In this document: positions 18,906 to 28,673 of the stretch, piece by piece | Layout: each line of letters begins with the position of its first letter | Position numbering within the stretch: the stretch's first letter is position 1 | NCBI RefSeq assembly: GCF_029504395.1 | Contig: NZ_JAQFIF010000003.1 | Span: 489,401 to 553,400, forward strand | Length of the DNA: 64,000 nt | From: Arthrobacter sp. ES3-54 | GTDB taxonomy: Bacteria > Actinomycetota > Actinomycetes > Actinomycetales > Micrococcaceae | Direction of reading: 5' to 3' | Translations under genes and position numbers: made by a program | Notes under the pieces: model-generated | What the model saw: only the letters and a program-made list of their open reading frames with translations | The model's database searches: none | What the model was told of the DNA's origin: nothing

Positions 18906-19400
18906 GTGCGTGTGTCCGAAAAAACTGACCGGGCGGCTCAAGCCCGTCATCTCGAAGAAAACCTTATCGCCCGTCTGGCAAAGGGCAGGGAATGGGCGAC
19001 ACCCGGTGTCGAAGCCGCCCTCCGCCGTGCGCTGGGACAAGTTGATGCCGGCATCGACGTAGCGTCGCCCCGACTCCAAGCCACGTTGAGGGCCGTTGCC
19101 GACGAACTGGCCGGGGGAGTGGAAGCGGTGACCCCGCGGGTCCACGAGCACATTGCGCGGATCCTTCCCGAGGTGGAGACGCCGGCAACTGGTCAAGCCC
19201 ACGGACGCTGGCCAGGGAAACCTTGGCTAATCGTGGGCGCCGCCATTGCAGCCGTGCTCGCCGGGGTAACCGCGTGGCGTGTGCTTCACACGGCCGAGCC
19301 GGTGCCGGAACGTGGCGAAGCGGCGGCGCCGGAGACCCAGCCAGTCAAGGTCGACCCTCTCGCGGGCACCCCGCCAGGCCCGCCTTCCCCGCTCAGCTGA
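18906..19400 (+). CDS. Hypothetical protein with C-terminal membrane helix
   Basis: A 164-residue protein. GTG 18906 is preceded at about 5 nt by TTTGGAGG; an in-frame ATG at 18873 is less well placed. The first 100 residues are charged and helical, with a repeated pattern (EAALRRALGQVDAGIDVASPRLQATLRAVADELAGG). A transmembrane segment lies at about 108-128 (LIVGAAIAAVLAGVTAWRVL), followed by a Pro-rich tail. It would be a single-span protein with a cytoplasmic helical domain. The 3' end overlaps the convergent MarR gene by 8 nt. Family not recognised. Confidence 0.65.
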   Translation: MRVSEKTDRAAQARHLEENLIARLAKGREWATPGVEAALRRALGQVDAGIDVASPRLQATLRAVADELAGGVEAVTPRVHEHIARILPEVETPATGQAHGRWPGKPWLIVGAAIAAVLAGVTAWRVLHTAEPVPERGEAAAPETQPVKVDPLAGTPPGPPSPLS

Positions 19401-19896
19401 AATCCCCGGCGTTCCGGCGGAATGTGCCCAGGATCCGGATCAGCTGGTCCACGTCCTGGTCCCCGAAGCCCGACTGGCCGAAGACCTCGGAGTTCAGCAC
19501 CGCCGTCGCCCGTTTGGCCAGGGCGCGCCCGTCGGTGGTGAGCTCGATCAAGGTGGTGCGGCCGTCCGTGGGGTGCGGTGAGCGGATCACCAGCCCGGCG
19601 CTCTGAAGCCGGTCCACGGCGTTGGTGACCGAGGTGGGATGGACCTGCAGCAGCGCGCTGGCCTTGTTCATCGGCAGCGCCCCGCTGCGGGCGAAGCTGA
19701 GCAACGCCAGCAGCTCGTACCGGGCAAACGTGAGTCCGAACGGCTTGAGGACGGCCTCGATCCGACCCAGCAGAATCTGCTGGGTCCGCATGATGGCGGT
19801 GATCGCGGCCATCGGGGCGGCCACGTCGGACCAGCCGTGGCGCTCCCAGTTCAGCCGGGCGTCGGCGATCGGGTCTCGCGGCAGCGGTGCCCCCAT
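19393..19896 (-). CDS. MarR-family transcriptional regulator
   Basis: A 167-residue winged-helix regulator. The DNA-binding part reads LTFARYELLALLSFARSGALPMNKASALLQVHPTSVTNAVDRLQSAGLVIRSPHPTDGRTTLIELTTDGRALA (about 58-130), with the MarR signature DGRTTLIELT in the wing. It begins 2 nt after the stop of the upstream acyl-CoA synthetase gene and is surely co-transcribed with it. It probably controls that gene and the divergent acyl-CoA dehydrogenase in response to an acyl-CoA or aromatic ligand (inference). Confidence 0.9.
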   Translation of the reverse strand: MGAPLPRDPIADARLNWERHGWSDVAAPMAAITAIMRTQQILLGRIEAVLKPFGLTFARYELLALLSFARSGALPMNKASALLQVHPTSVTNAVDRLQSAGLVIRSPHPTDGRTTLIELTTDGRALAKRATAVLNSEVFGQSGFGDQDVDQLIRILGTFRRNAGDFS

Positions 19897-19898
19897 GC

Positions 19899-21641
19899 TC
19901 AGCCCTGACCCTTGAGCCCGGGGAAATCGGAGTCGGAGTACTCGACGCCGAAGCCTTCGGGAACGGGCCCGCCGCCGTGGCGCAGCTCCTCGCTGTGCCG
20001 CAGCTCCACCCGCCGGATCTTGCCGGAGATCGTCTTGGGGAGCTCGGCAAACTCCAGCCGGCGGATCCGCTTGAACGGGGCCAGGTGCTCCCGGCAGTAC
20101 CGCAGGATGTCCTCGGCCAGCTCCGGACCAGGCTGGTGCCCGGCCGCGAGGACCACAAAGGCCTTCGGCACCGACAGCTTGAGCGGGTCGGGGGAGGGGA
20201 CGACGGCGGCTTCCGCCACCGCCGGGTGCTCAATCAGCACGCTCTCCAGTTCGAACGGGGACAGCCGGTAGTCGGAGGACTTGAAGACGTCGTCGCCGCG
20301 GCCCACGTACGTGATGATGCCGCGCTCGTCCCGGCTCGCCATGTCCCCCGTGTGGTAGTAACCGTCGCGGAAAGCCTCCGCAGTCTTCTCCGGGTCGCCG
20401 TAGTACGCCTTCATGAGGCCCACGGGGCGGGGGTCGAGGCGTAGACAGAGTTCGCCGTCGTCGGCCTCTTCACCGGTGGCGGGATCCACGAGCACGACGT
20501 CGTAGCCAGGCAGCGGCTTGCCCATGGCGCCGATCTTGATCGGCTGGCCCGGGGTGTTCGCGATCTGCACGGTGGATTCGGTCTGGCCGAAGCCGTCCCG
20601 GATGGTCTGGCCCCAGGCACGGTGGACCTGGTCGATCACTTCGGCGTTGAGCGGTTCGCCCGCGGACACCACCTTGGTGGGCGGGTTCACCAGCTGCGTG
20701 AGGTCGGCCTGGATCAGCATCCGCCAGACCGTGGGCGGGGCGCAGAAGCTGGTCACGGATTCGCGGTCCATCTGTTCCATGAGCGCCTTGGCGTCGAAGC
20801 GTTCGTAGTTGTAGATGAACACGCACGCCTCGGCGATCCAGGGCGTGAAGACATTGGACCAGGCGTGCTTGGCCCAGCCCGGCGAGGCCACGTTGAGGTG
20901 CACGTCGCCCGGTTCCATCCCGATCCAGAACATCGTGGACAGGTGTCCCACCGGGTAGGAGGTGTGCGTGTGTTCCACGAGTTTGGCCTTGGACGTGGTG
21001 CCGGAGGTGAAATAGAGCAGGAGGGTTTCGTCGGCCAGGGTGGGGGCGTCCGGGATGAAATCCGCGCCGGCCGCGCCGGCCTCCGTGTACTGCCGGGCAT
21101 TTTCCTGGCCTGCGGCGGCGGGATTGGTGGGATTCCCGCCGATTTCGATCAGTGTGTAGTCACCGGCGACGTCGGCGAACTTGGCGATGTTGGCACTGCC
21201 GACGGCGGCCCAGGACGCGCCGCCGCGCTCCACCCGATCCTGGAGGTCGGCGGGCCCCATGAGGGTGGTGGTGGGGATCATGACGATGCCCAGCTTGATG
21301 CCGGCCAGCATGAGTTCCCAGAGCTCCACCTGGTTGCCGAGCATGATGATCATCCGGTCCCCACGCCGCACGCCCTGTCCGCGCAGCCAGTTGGCCACCT
21401 GGGACGAGCGCCGGGAGAGGTCCGCGAAGCTGCGCCGGGTCGCGGACCCGTCCTGTTCGACGATCACCAGCGCCGGCTTGTCCGCCTTGGCCGGGTCTGC
21501 CGCGAGCTGGTCGAACCAGTCCAGAGCGAAGTTGAATTCCTCGAAGCGCGGCCACTGGAATTCGTTGCGGGCGCGGTCGTAGTCCCCGCGCAGGGCCAGC
21601 AGCCGGTCCCGCGCGGCCCGGAATTCCTCAGTCACGGTCAT
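19899..21641 (-). CDS. AMP-dependent acyl-CoA synthetase
   Basis: A 580-residue adenylate-forming enzyme. The P-loop-like motif is LLYFTSGTTSKAKLVEHTH (about 208-226). The GYQT-type motif is DGFGQTESTVQIANTPG (about 350). The ATP/hinge region is YYHTGDMASRDERGIITYVGRGDDVFKSSDYRLSPFELESVLIEHP, and the C-terminal catalytic Lys is in LPKTISGKIRRVELR. It activates a carboxylic acid (medium-chain or branched) to its CoA ester; the substrate is undetermined. It is first in an operon with marR and divergent from an acyl-CoA dehydrogenase, which suggests joint fatty-acid use. Confidence 0.92.
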   Translation of the reverse strand: MTVTEEFRAARDRLLALRGDYDRARNEFQWPRFEEFNFALDWFDQLAADPAKADKPALVIVEQDGSATRRSFADLSRRSSQVANWLRGQGVRRGDRMIIMLGNQVELWELMLAGIKLGIVMIPTTTLMGPADLQDRVERGGASWAAVGSANIAKFADVAGDYTLIEIGGNPTNPAAAGQENARQYTEAGAAGADFIPDAPTLADETLLLYFTSGTTSKAKLVEHTHTSYPVGHLSTMFWIGMEPGDVHLNVASPGWAKHAWSNVFTPWIAEACVFIYNYERFDAKALMEQMDRESVTSFCAPPTVWRMLIQADLTQLVNPPTKVVSAGEPLNAEVIDQVHRAWGQTIRDGFGQTESTVQIANTPGQPIKIGAMGKPLPGYDVVLVDPATGEEADDGELCLRLDPRPVGLMKAYYGDPEKTAEAFRDGYYHTGDMASRDERGIITYVGRGDDVFKSSDYRLSPFELESVLIEHPAVAEAAVVPSPDPLKLSVPKAFVVLAAGHQPGPELAEDILRYCREHLAPFKRIRRLEFAELPKTISGKIRRVELRHSEELRHGGGPVPEGFGVEYSDSDFPGLKGQG

Positions 21642-21802
21642 GGTGCACCTTTCGAAGTCCTCTGGCGCTGCCGTTCCGGGTCTGGCGCCGTTGCCTGGGG
21701 TCTGCCGGCCCGGCAGGGTGCCTGCCTAGTGATCCCCGTCACTGTGCAATATACTAGGACATCCAAGGGTTTGGAAGAGCGGCGCTGCTCTGCAGGCGGC
21801 GC

Positions 21803-23107
21803 ATGACGAAGGGATACGTGCCCGTGCAGCCACAAGGACGTGCCAGCGGACAGCGAGCGGTAGCGGAATCAGACACAGCCGTAGAGATAGGCGAATCGAA
21901 CACAGCCGAAACAAACACGGAAGCCGCAGTCGAAACAAACACAGCGCAGCCGCCCTTTCCCGACGCCGACCTGATGTACATCGTGGACCTGCTGCCGCCG
22001 GACGAACGGCTCCGCTACCAGGAGGTCCGGGAATTCCTGCAGTCCCGGATCCGGGCCGCGTCGATCGACTACTGGAACCGCGAGGAGTTTCCCTTCGGCC
22101 TGCTCGCGGAACTCGGCAAATACGGTCTGGGCGGGCTGCAAACGGACGGCACGTCCAAGCTCTTCAAGGGGCTCATGTACGTCGAGGTGGCCCGCGCCGA
22201 CGTCTCCCTCTCTGCGCTCGTAGGCATCCACAATGAGCTGATCGTCGGCATGATCGATGAGCTGGGCTCGGAGGAACAGAAGGCGCGCTGGCTCCCCGGC
22301 CTCACAGCGTTCACGCAGCTTGGAGCGTTCGCCCTGACGGAGCCGGACCACGGCTCGGACATCGCCGGTGGCCTGGAAACCACCGCCCGGCTGGACGGCG
22401 GCGAGTGGGTCCTCAACGGCGCCAAGCGATGGATCGGCGCCGGCACCATCGCGGACTTCGCCCTCGTTTGGGCCCGGGACGTCGCTGACCAGCACATCAA
22501 GGGCTTCATCGTGGAGACGGACCGTGCCGGCTACACTGCCACGAAGATCGCCAACAAGATCGGCCTGCGCATCATGCAGAACGCCGACATTGTCCTCGAC
22601 GAGGTCCGTATTCCGGCGGCCAACCTGCTGCCCGGCGCCACCGACTTCTCCAAGGCCAATGAGCTGCTGCGCGATTCACGGGCCTGGGTGGGCTGGCAGG
22701 GCGCCGGCATCCAGCTGGCCGCGTTCGACGTCGCCCGCGCCTATTCGCTGCGGCGCCGCCAGTTCGGCAAGGAACTGGCCCGCTTTCAGCTCATCCAGCA
22801 GCAGCTCGCCGAGATCCTGGGCAACGCGACAGCCTCCCTGGCCCTGATGGCCCAATTGGCGCGAATCCAGGAAGACGGCAAGCTCGAGATGGTCCAAGCC
22901 GCCATGGCCAAAGCGACCACCACGCGGCTGGCGCGTGCGTCGGTGGCGATGGGCCGGTCGCTCATGGGCGGCAACGGCATCAGCAGCGACTACGAGATGG
23001 GCAAGCTCTTCGGCGACGCAGAAATCCTCTACACCTACGAGGGCAGCTACGAAATCAATTCGCTGATCGTGGCCCGGGCCGTGACGGGGAAGTCAGCCTT
23101 CGTCTAG
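21803..23107 (+). CDS. Acyl-CoA dehydrogenase with unusual N-terminal tail
   Basis: A 434-residue FAD enzyme. Core motifs are GAFALTEPDHGSDIAGGLETTA, DGGEWVLNGAKRWIGAGTIADFALVWAR, a helical C-terminal domain and the catalytic-Glu region ILYTYEGSYEINSLIVAR, as in glutaryl-CoA-type dehydrogenases. Residues about 20-50 form a Glu/Thr/Asn/Ala-rich low-complexity tail (SNTAETNTEAAVETNTAQ) with lower GC than its surroundings. An internal ATG at 21974 would remove it, so the start is uncertain. The 161-bp divergent region upstream holds TATACT at 21750-21755, a possible -10, and likely the MarR operator. Confidence 0.9.
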   Translation: MTKGYVPVQPQGRASGQRAVAESDTAVEIGESNTAETNTEAAVETNTAQPPFPDADLMYIVDLLPPDERLRYQEVREFLQSRIRAASIDYWNREEFPFGLLAELGKYGLGGLQTDGTSKLFKGLMYVEVARADVSLSALVGIHNELIVGMIDELGSEEQKARWLPGLTAFTQLGAFALTEPDHGSDIAGGLETTARLDGGEWVLNGAKRWIGAGTIADFALVWARDVADQHIKGFIVETDRAGYTATKIANKIGLRIMQNADIVLDEVRIPAANLLPGATDFSKANELLRDSRAWVGWQGAGIQLAAFDVARAYSLRRRQFGKELARFQLIQQQLAEILGNATASLALMAQLARIQEDGKLEMVQAAMAKATTTRLARASVAMGRSLMGGNGISSDYEMGKLFGDAEILYTYEGSYEINSLIVARAVTGKSAFV

Positions 23108-23121
23108 GCTCCGCGCGTGAT

Positions 23122-24966
23122 CTAGGCTCCCCGTGAGCTAGTGCCAGTGCCAGTGCCGTCCCGCGTCTGGCCTGCCTGGCCAGACTGAACCGCCGGGCTG
23201 GGGTGGCCGTACCGGGACGTGCGGTTGCGGCCGCCGTTCTTGGCCTCGTACAGGGCCCGGTCCGCGCAGTCCAGGAGGGAACCGGCCGCGGCGTCGCCCT
23301 GCTCGCAGACTCCGGCGGAGATCGTCAGGAAACCGACTTCCCCGAACGGTTCGGATGCGATGGCCACGCGGGCCCGTTCGGCCGCGCGCAGGGCCTCGGC
23401 TCCGTCGGTCTCCGGGAGCAGCCACACGAACTCCTCGCCGCCGAATCGGGCCACGACCTCCTTGGCGCGGGCGACTTTCCGGAGCCTCGCCGCGACCTCC
23501 GCCAGGACGACGTCGCCCATCAAGTGACCATGGGTGTCGTTGACCCGCTTGAAGTGGTCGATATCCAGGACGATGGCACTCAGTCTCGTTCCGCGGCTCC
23601 CGGCCTGCGCAACGTGTTCGGCGAGGTGCCGTTCCAGGGCCCGCCGGTTGGGCAAGCCGCTCAGGGCATCGGTGGTGGCCTGCTGCTCCAGCTCGGTCCA
23701 TGCCTCCGTGTTGCCGATGGCGATCTCGACGAGCTCCGCGAACTGGGCCAGCCGCTCCATCATCGCTTCCGTGACCCCGGTGTGCGATTTAGAGCTCAGG
23801 CTGAGCGCACCCCACAGGCTGCCACGGACCCGGATCGGCGCCGCAGCTGCGGACTGGAAGCCGCCGGCGCGCATCTGCTTTGCTGCCTGTCCGCCCTCCG
23901 GCCGGTAGAGAACGAGGGCCGGCTTGCCGGTCACTGCCACCCGGACGGTGGCGGACTCGTCGGTCGGGGCGAAGATCTGGCGCCGGCTCAGCGTCGGCGG
24001 GAGGGTCGGGGCCATGGCGACGATTTCCGCCGAGGACGCGCCCGTGAAACGGATGACGGCGGCGGAGTCCACGTTGAACAGATTGCGGACAATCGCGGCG
24101 ACCCGTTCTGAAATGTCTGCGGGGGCCGCGTTGCGCGCGACTTCGGTCGCTATTTCGTGCAGGGCCTGCCAAACCTGCTGTTGCTGCAGGCGCTCGGTAA
24201 TGTCCACCGCCACCACCATGCCGGCCGCGGCCTCGTCGTCGGAATGGACCGGCCGGGCGTTCAGCCGGTAGGTGCGGTGCCCGATCTGCCGGCTCCAGGA
24301 GACCTCGCGGCCGGCGAGGGCCGCACGGTAGCGCGGCTCCAGCTCTGTGGCCAGATCACCCTTGAGCACGTCCTGGATGCGCTGCCCTTCGAGCTCTTCC
24401 CTGCGGTAGCCGAAGGTCTCCAGCTCCTGGCCTTCGGCGATCAGATAGCGTAGCTCGGCGTCGAAGAGGAGCACGAAGACGCCGGGGACGCTTCGCGCCA
24501 GGGTACGGTACCGGTCCATGTCCCGTTGCCGGCGCCGGTCGGCCAGCACCCGCTCGGTGATGTCCGTGACCACGACGAAGAAGCCCTGCACCACGCCGTC
24601 GCGCTTATCGGGGGTGTAGGTCACCTCGGTGAAGCGGGACTCGCCCGCGGCGTCCACCAGCGTCCGGTCAAACTGCTGCTGCTCTCCGGCGAGCGCCCCC
24701 GCGATGTGCGGTCGGTTGGCCTCGAAGACGGCCTCGCCGAGCACGTCCCGGACATGCATGCCGTGCAGCTGCCGGGGCCCGAATCCGAACCACTCGCAGT
24801 AGGCATCGTTGGCCAGACGGTTACGCAGTCCCGTGTCCCAATAGCCCACGAGTGCCGGGATCCCGTTGAGGACGGCCCGCAGCTGTGCTGGGATCTCAGG
24901 CAGTGGCGACGGGCCGTCATCGTCCCTGTTGAGCGGGCTGCGATTAGTCATTGCCCCAGTATCCAT
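23122..24966 (-). CDS. PAS-PAS-GAF-GGDEF diguanylate cyclase
   Basis: A 614-residue cytosolic sensor protein. Two PAS domains (about 30-140 and 150-265) each end in the characteristic VVTDITER or VAVDITER. A GAF domain follows (about 275-425, VDSAAVIRF...AAPIRVRGSLWGALSL). The GGDEF domain (about 435-590) contains LPNRRALERHL, LDIDHFKRVNDTHGHLMGD and the active-site RFGGEEFVWLLPE, so it should make c-di-GMP. The usual inhibitory RxxD site reads RAKE. The start is uncertain among 24981, 24966 and 24951; longer forms would overlap kdpE. It lies 38 bp behind kdpE, probably in the same transcript. Confidence 0.88.
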   Translation of the reverse strand: MDTGAMTNRSPLNRDDDGPSPLPEIPAQLRAVLNGIPALVGYWDTGLRNRLANDAYCEWFGFGPRQLHGMHVRDVLGEAVFEANRPHIAGALAGEQQQFDRTLVDAAGESRFTEVTYTPDKRDGVVQGFFVVVTDITERVLADRRRQRDMDRYRTLARSVPGVFVLLFDAELRYLIAEGQELETFGYRREELEGQRIQDVLKGDLATELEPRYRAALAGREVSWSRQIGHRTYRLNARPVHSDDEAAAGMVVAVDITERLQQQQVWQALHEIATEVARNAAPADISERVAAIVRNLFNVDSAAVIRFTGASSAEIVAMAPTLPPTLSRRQIFAPTDESATVRVAVTGKPALVLYRPEGGQAAKQMRAGGFQSAAAAPIRVRGSLWGALSLSSKSHTGVTEAMMERLAQFAELVEIAIGNTEAWTELEQQATTDALSGLPNRRALERHLAEHVAQAGSRGTRLSAIVLDIDHFKRVNDTHGHLMGDVVLAEVAARLRKVARAKEVVARFGGEEFVWLLPETDGAEALRAAERARVAIASEPFGEVGFLTISAGVCEQGDAAAGSLLDCADRALYEAKNGGRNRTSRYGHPSPAVQSGQAGQTRDGTGTGTSSRGA

Positions 24967-25004
24967 GGCGCGCCGCGGCATCGGAAAACCATCAGGAAAA
25001 ACTG

Positions 25005-25679
25005 TCAGGGCATGAACCGGTAGCCGATGCCTGCCTCGGTGAGCAGGTGGCGGGGGTTGGCGGTGTCCGGCTCCAGTTTGCGCCGCAGCTGGGCCATGTA
25101 GACCCGGAGATAGTTCGTCTCCTTGGCGTACGCCGGACCCCAGACTTCGGAGAGCAACTGCTGCTGCGTGATGAGCTTTTCCGGATTCCGGACCAGCACC
25201 TGAAGCATGTTCCACTCGGTGGGGGTCAGCCGGACGTCCTGCCCATCCCGGATGACCCTGCGCTTGCCCAAGTCCACGGTGAAGTTCTCCGTGCTGACCA
25301 CTGCTTGGTGGTCCGGTTCGATGCTGCGGCGCAGCAGGGCGCGGAGCCGGGCCAGGAGCTCGTCCAGGCCGAACGGTTTGGTGATGTAGTCGTCCGCACC
25401 GGCGTCGAGCGCCTGGACTTTGTCCTCGGAGCCGTGGCGGGCGGACAGCACCAGGACCGGGACACTGCTCCAGCCGCGCAGCTCCCGGATCACCGCCGTG
25501 CCGTCCAGATCCGGCAGGCCGAGGTCCAGGATCACCACCGACGGCGGCCCCTGCCGGGCCTGCAGCAGCGCCGAGCGGCCGTCCTCCGCTGTGGAGACCT
25601 CATAACCGTGGGCCTGCAGCGTGATGCGCAGAGCCCGCAACAGGTACGGATCGTCGTCGACTACCAGAACCGCGCTCAC
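25005..25679 (-). CDS. kdpE: KdpE-type response regulator
   Basis: A 224-residue OmpR/PhoB-family regulator. The receiver (1-115) has the acidic pair in VLVVDDDPYLLRAL, the phospho-accepting Asp in VILDLGLPDLDG (about residue 52), Thr/Ser in VLVLSARHG and Lys in DDYITKPFG. A winged-helix output domain (about 128-224) contains LTPTEWNMLQVLVRNPEKLITQQQLLSEVWGPAYAKETNYLRVYMAQLRRKLE, the KdpE hallmark. It overlaps kdpD by 4 nt. KdpE normally switches on kdpFABC, which is not in this window. Confidence 0.93.
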   Translation of the reverse strand: MSAVLVVDDDPYLLRALRITLQAHGYEVSTAEDGRSALLQARQGPPSVVILDLGLPDLDGTAVIRELRGWSSVPVLVLSARHGSEDKVQALDAGADDYITKPFGLDELLARLRALLRRSIEPDHQAVVSTENFTVDLGKRRVIRDGQDVRLTPTEWNMLQVLVRNPEKLITQQQLLSEVWGPAYAKETNYLRVYMAQLRRKLEPDTANPRHLLTEAGIGYRFMP

Positions 25680-28486
25680 AGCGCGTCCTGCCCGGCGTCC
25701 TGCCTGGAGTTCGACGGCGACGGCGACGGCGCGGTCAGGTGGCGGCGGCCGGTCGGCTTAGTTTGCGGCTGGAGCTGGGCGGATTGCGGTTGGAGCGGGG
25801 CCCCGCCCGGGTGGGCGTCGAAGGGCTCTCCGGTGGAGAGCGGGAGGGTGATCACCATGGTGAGCCCGCCGCCCGGCGTCGGCTCCGCCGCGAGCCGTCC
25901 GCCCATTGCCTCGGTGAATCCCTTCGCCACGGCCAGGCCCAGCCCAATGCCGGCGGCCTGGCTGGCGTCGTCGAGGCGCTGGAACGGGCGGAACATGTCC
26001 AGGACCCGTTCCGCCGGGATGCCGCGGCCGTGGTCGATGATGCGCAGCTCTCCCGCGGGCTGCCCTGCGAGCGCGGCCGGACTGAGCCCGCCGGCGGCGC
26101 CCGCCACCACTATGTCTGAATCCGGGGCGTACTTGACCGCGTTCTCGACGATGTTCGCAACGACGCGCTCCAGCATGCCCTGGTCGGCCTCAATCTCGGG
26201 CATGTTGGCCGGAAGCTCCACCCGCACCCGGCCCGGCGGGACACCGTGAAGTGCGCCGGGGATGACCTCGTACCAGCGGAGAGGATGGAGCCGGGGGCTG
26301 ACCGAGTCGGACGTGAGGCGGGACATGTCCAGCAGGTTGCCGACCAGCACATCGAGCCGGTCGGAGCATTCCTCGATCGTGGCCAGCAGTTCCTGCTCTT
26401 CCTGCGGGGTATACGGGACACCGGTCTGGCGGAGACCGCCTACGGCGAGTTTGATCCCGGCCAGCGGCGTCCGGAGATCGTGCGAGACCGCGCGGAGGAT
26501 GGAGGTGCGCATGGTGTTGCTCTCGGCCAGGTGCATCATTTCGCGCCGGCTGGCCACCAGTTGCTGGCGTTCCAGCTGGGCAGCCAGGTGCACGCCGAAC
26601 GCAGCGAGGAGCCGCCGGTCGCTGGCCGGCAGGATGCGTCCGTAGAGGACCAGCCGGGTGGTGGAGTCGATCTCCTCGATATTCTCGCGGTCGGGGCTTT
26701 CGCCCATTGCCGCGCCCTGCTGGCCTGTGCCCTGCTGGAGTGTGCCCTGCTGGCCTGTGCCCTGCTGGAGTGTGCCCTGCTGGCCTGTGCCCTGCTGGAC
26801 TGTGCCCTGCTGGACTGTGCCGGCCGGGACCTCGCCGGCGGACGCCAGGAGCCGCCAGGTTCCGTCGTCGAAGAGATCAGCCCCGCGGACCTGGCTGAGG
26901 AGGGCCGTCCCGCGGACCTGGAAGACGGTCCTGGCCTGCTCGAGCAGCGACTGGACGGTGTCCTCGGACCCGGCCGCCCCGCGCGTGAGGTCACTGAGGG
27001 TGGTGGCCTCGGCCCTGGCCCGGGCGGCCTCCTTCGAACGGCGGGCGGACAGGTCCACCACCACAGCTACGGCCGACGATACCCCCAGGAAAACGAAGAG
27101 GGCCAGGAAGTTCTGCGGATCGCTGATGATCAGGTTGCCGGTCGGTGGTGTGGAGAAGTAGTTCACCAGCAGGCTGCTCCACAGGGCCGCCAGGACTGCG
27201 GGCCACAGGCCGCCCACCAGGGCGACGGCCACGGAGCCGCTGAGCTGGATGAGCATGGCGGTGGCAACGCTGTGCTCCGGATTCACGAAGACCAGCAGCA
27301 GTTGCAGGAGCGCAGGCAGGAGCACCGCCAGGATCAGGCCCACCGCAACCCGGGTCCGGCCAAGGTCGCCGGGGCGCGGCCACCCGGTGCCCCTCGCCCC
27401 GAGAGGGTGCGGGACCATATGGACATCGATGTCCCCGGAGTCCCGGACCACCCGGGTTCCGACCCCGCCGCCCAGAAGACCGCCCAGCAGGCCCGCGAGG
27501 TTCTTGTGCCGCGAGATGCCGACCACGATTTGGGTGGCGTTGACGCTGCGGGCAAAGTCCAGCAGGGCGGCCGCCGGGTCTTCTCCGGCCACTATCTGGT
27601 AGCTGCCGCCCAGGTCCTGGACCAGCCGCCGCTGCTGTTCGAGGGCCTGCGGTGATTCCGAGGCGACTCGACCGGCGGCGCGGACGTGGACGGCCAGGAG
27701 ATCTCCGCCGCTGACGCGGGTCAGGATGCGGGCCCCACGCCGGATGAGCGCCTCACCCTCGGGGCCCCCGGTCAGGCCCACGACGATGCGTTCGCGGGCA
27801 GGCCAGCTGTCCTGGATACCGTTCTCGGCCCGGTATTTCGCCAGCCCTTCGTCCACCCGGTCGGCCAGCCACAGCAGGGTGAGTTCGCGCAGCGCGCCGA
27901 GGTTGCCCAGCCGGAAATAGTTGGACAGGGCCGCATCGATCCTCTCCGCGGGATAGATCTTGCCTTCGCTCAAGCGCTGGCGCAGCAAATCAGGCGGAAT
28001 ATCGACCAGATCGATCTGGTCAGCGCGGCGCACGATGTCATCCGGCACCGTCTCTTCCTGCAGGACGGCGGTGACGGCGCTGACGACGTCGCCGAGGGAT
28101 GCCAGATCCTGGATGTTGATCGTGGACAGGACATTGATCCCTGCGCTGAGGAGTTCGTCGACGTCCTGCCAGCGCTTCTGGTTGCGGCTGCCCGGGACGT
28201 TGGAGTGGGCGTATTCGTCCACCACCGCAGTCTCGGGGGCCCGTGCCAGGACCGCGTCCAGATCCATTTCCTCGTACGCGGCACCCCCGGACCTCAGGCG
28301 GCGGGCCGGGATGACCTCGAGGCCTGCCATGAGCGCCCGTGTTTCGGCGCGGCCGTGGTCCGTCGCGAGCGCCACGGCAACGTCCTCGCCGCGCTCGCCG
28401 AGGCGGTGGGCTTCCTGAAGCATTTCGTAGGTCTTGCCCACTCCGGGCGCGGCCCCCAGGAAGATCCGCAGCGTTCCACGTGCCAT
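25676..28486 (-). CDS. kdpD: KdpD osmosensitive/K+ sensor histidine kinase
   Basis: A 936-residue membrane kinase. The N-terminal KdpD domain has a Walker [14 protein letters not shown] (about 11-23) and Walker B-like [10 protein letters not shown] universal-stress domain follows ([22 protein letters not shown], about 235-360), then four hydrophobic helices (about 385-490). A GAF region carries an unusual QQGTx repeat. HisKA has phospho-His in [14 protein letters not shown] (about 690), and the ATPase has [12 protein letters not shown] and [11 protein letters not shown]. It senses low K+ or turgor and phosphorylates KdpE. The order kdpD-kdpE-diguanylate cyclase is divergent from a potassium-transporter-like APC gene. 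Confidence 0.94.
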   Translation of the reverse strand: MARGTLRIFLGAAPGVGKTYEMLQEAHRLGERGEDVAVALATDHGRAETRALMAGLEVIPARRLRSGGAAYEEMDLDAVLARAPETAVVDEYAHSNVPGSRNQKRWQDVDELLSAGINVLSTINIQDLASLGDVVSAVTAVLQEETVPDDIVRRADQIDLVDIPPDLLRQRLSEGKIYPAERIDAALSNYFRLGNLGALRELTLLWLADRVDEGLAKYRAENGIQDSWPARERIVVGLTGGPEGEALIRRGARILTRVSGGDLLAVHVRAAGRVASESPQALEQQRRLVQDLGGSYQIVAGEDPAAALLDFARSVNATQIVVGISRHKNLAGLLGGLLGGGVGTRVVRDSGDIDVHMVPHPLGARGTGWPRPGDLGRTRVAVGLILAVLLPALLQLLLVFVNPEHSVATAMLIQLSGSVAVALVGGLWPAVLAALWSSLLVNYFSTPPTGNLIISDPQNFLALFVFLGVSSAVAVVVDLSARRSKEAARARAEATTLSDLTRGAAGSEDTVQSLLEQARTVFQVRGTALLSQVRGADLFDDGTWRLLASAGEVPAGTVQQGTVQQGTGQQGTLQQGTGQQGTLQQGTGQQGAAMGESPDRENIEEIDSTTRLVLYGRILPASDRRLLAAFGVHLAAQLERQQLVASRREMMHLAESNTMRTSILRAVSHDLRTPLAGIKLAVGGLRQTGVPYTPQEEQELLATIEECSDRLDVLVGNLLDMSRLTSDSVSPRLHPLRWYEVIPGALHGVPPGRVRVELPANMPEIEADQGMLERVVANIVENAVKYAPDSDIVVAGAAGGLSPAALAGQPAGELRIIDHGRGIPAERVLDMFRPFQRLDDASQAAGIGLGLAVAKGFTEAMGGRLAAEPTPGGGLTMVITLPLSTGEPFDAHPGGAPLQPQSAQLQPQTKPTGRRHLTAPSPSPSNSRQDAGQDAL
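26716..26820 (-). repeat. Seven 15-bp tandem repeats inside kdpD
   Basis: Seven head-to-tail 15-bp units on the plus strand, alternating mainly CCTGCTGGCCTGTGC, CCTGCTGGAGTGTGC and CCTGCTGGACTGTGC. Translated on the minus strand they encode [35 protein letters not shown]. The array lies in the GAF-like region ahead of HisKA. Being in frame, copy-number change would leave the kinase intact. Confidence 0.95.
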
Positions 28487-28673
28487 GCCGCCATTGTGTC
28501 ACTTGGAGGCGACGCCGGCGACGCGACGGCAACCCGAACGGGCACCCGAAGGGCGGTGTTTGGGGGCGGCGTTAAGGAAGCATCAGGATTGCCCGCCGGA
28601 CGGGTGCGGCGGCGGCGGGCGCTGGTACTGTCCCGGATGGAAGCGGTGCGGTGCGCCGCGTGGAAAGGACATC

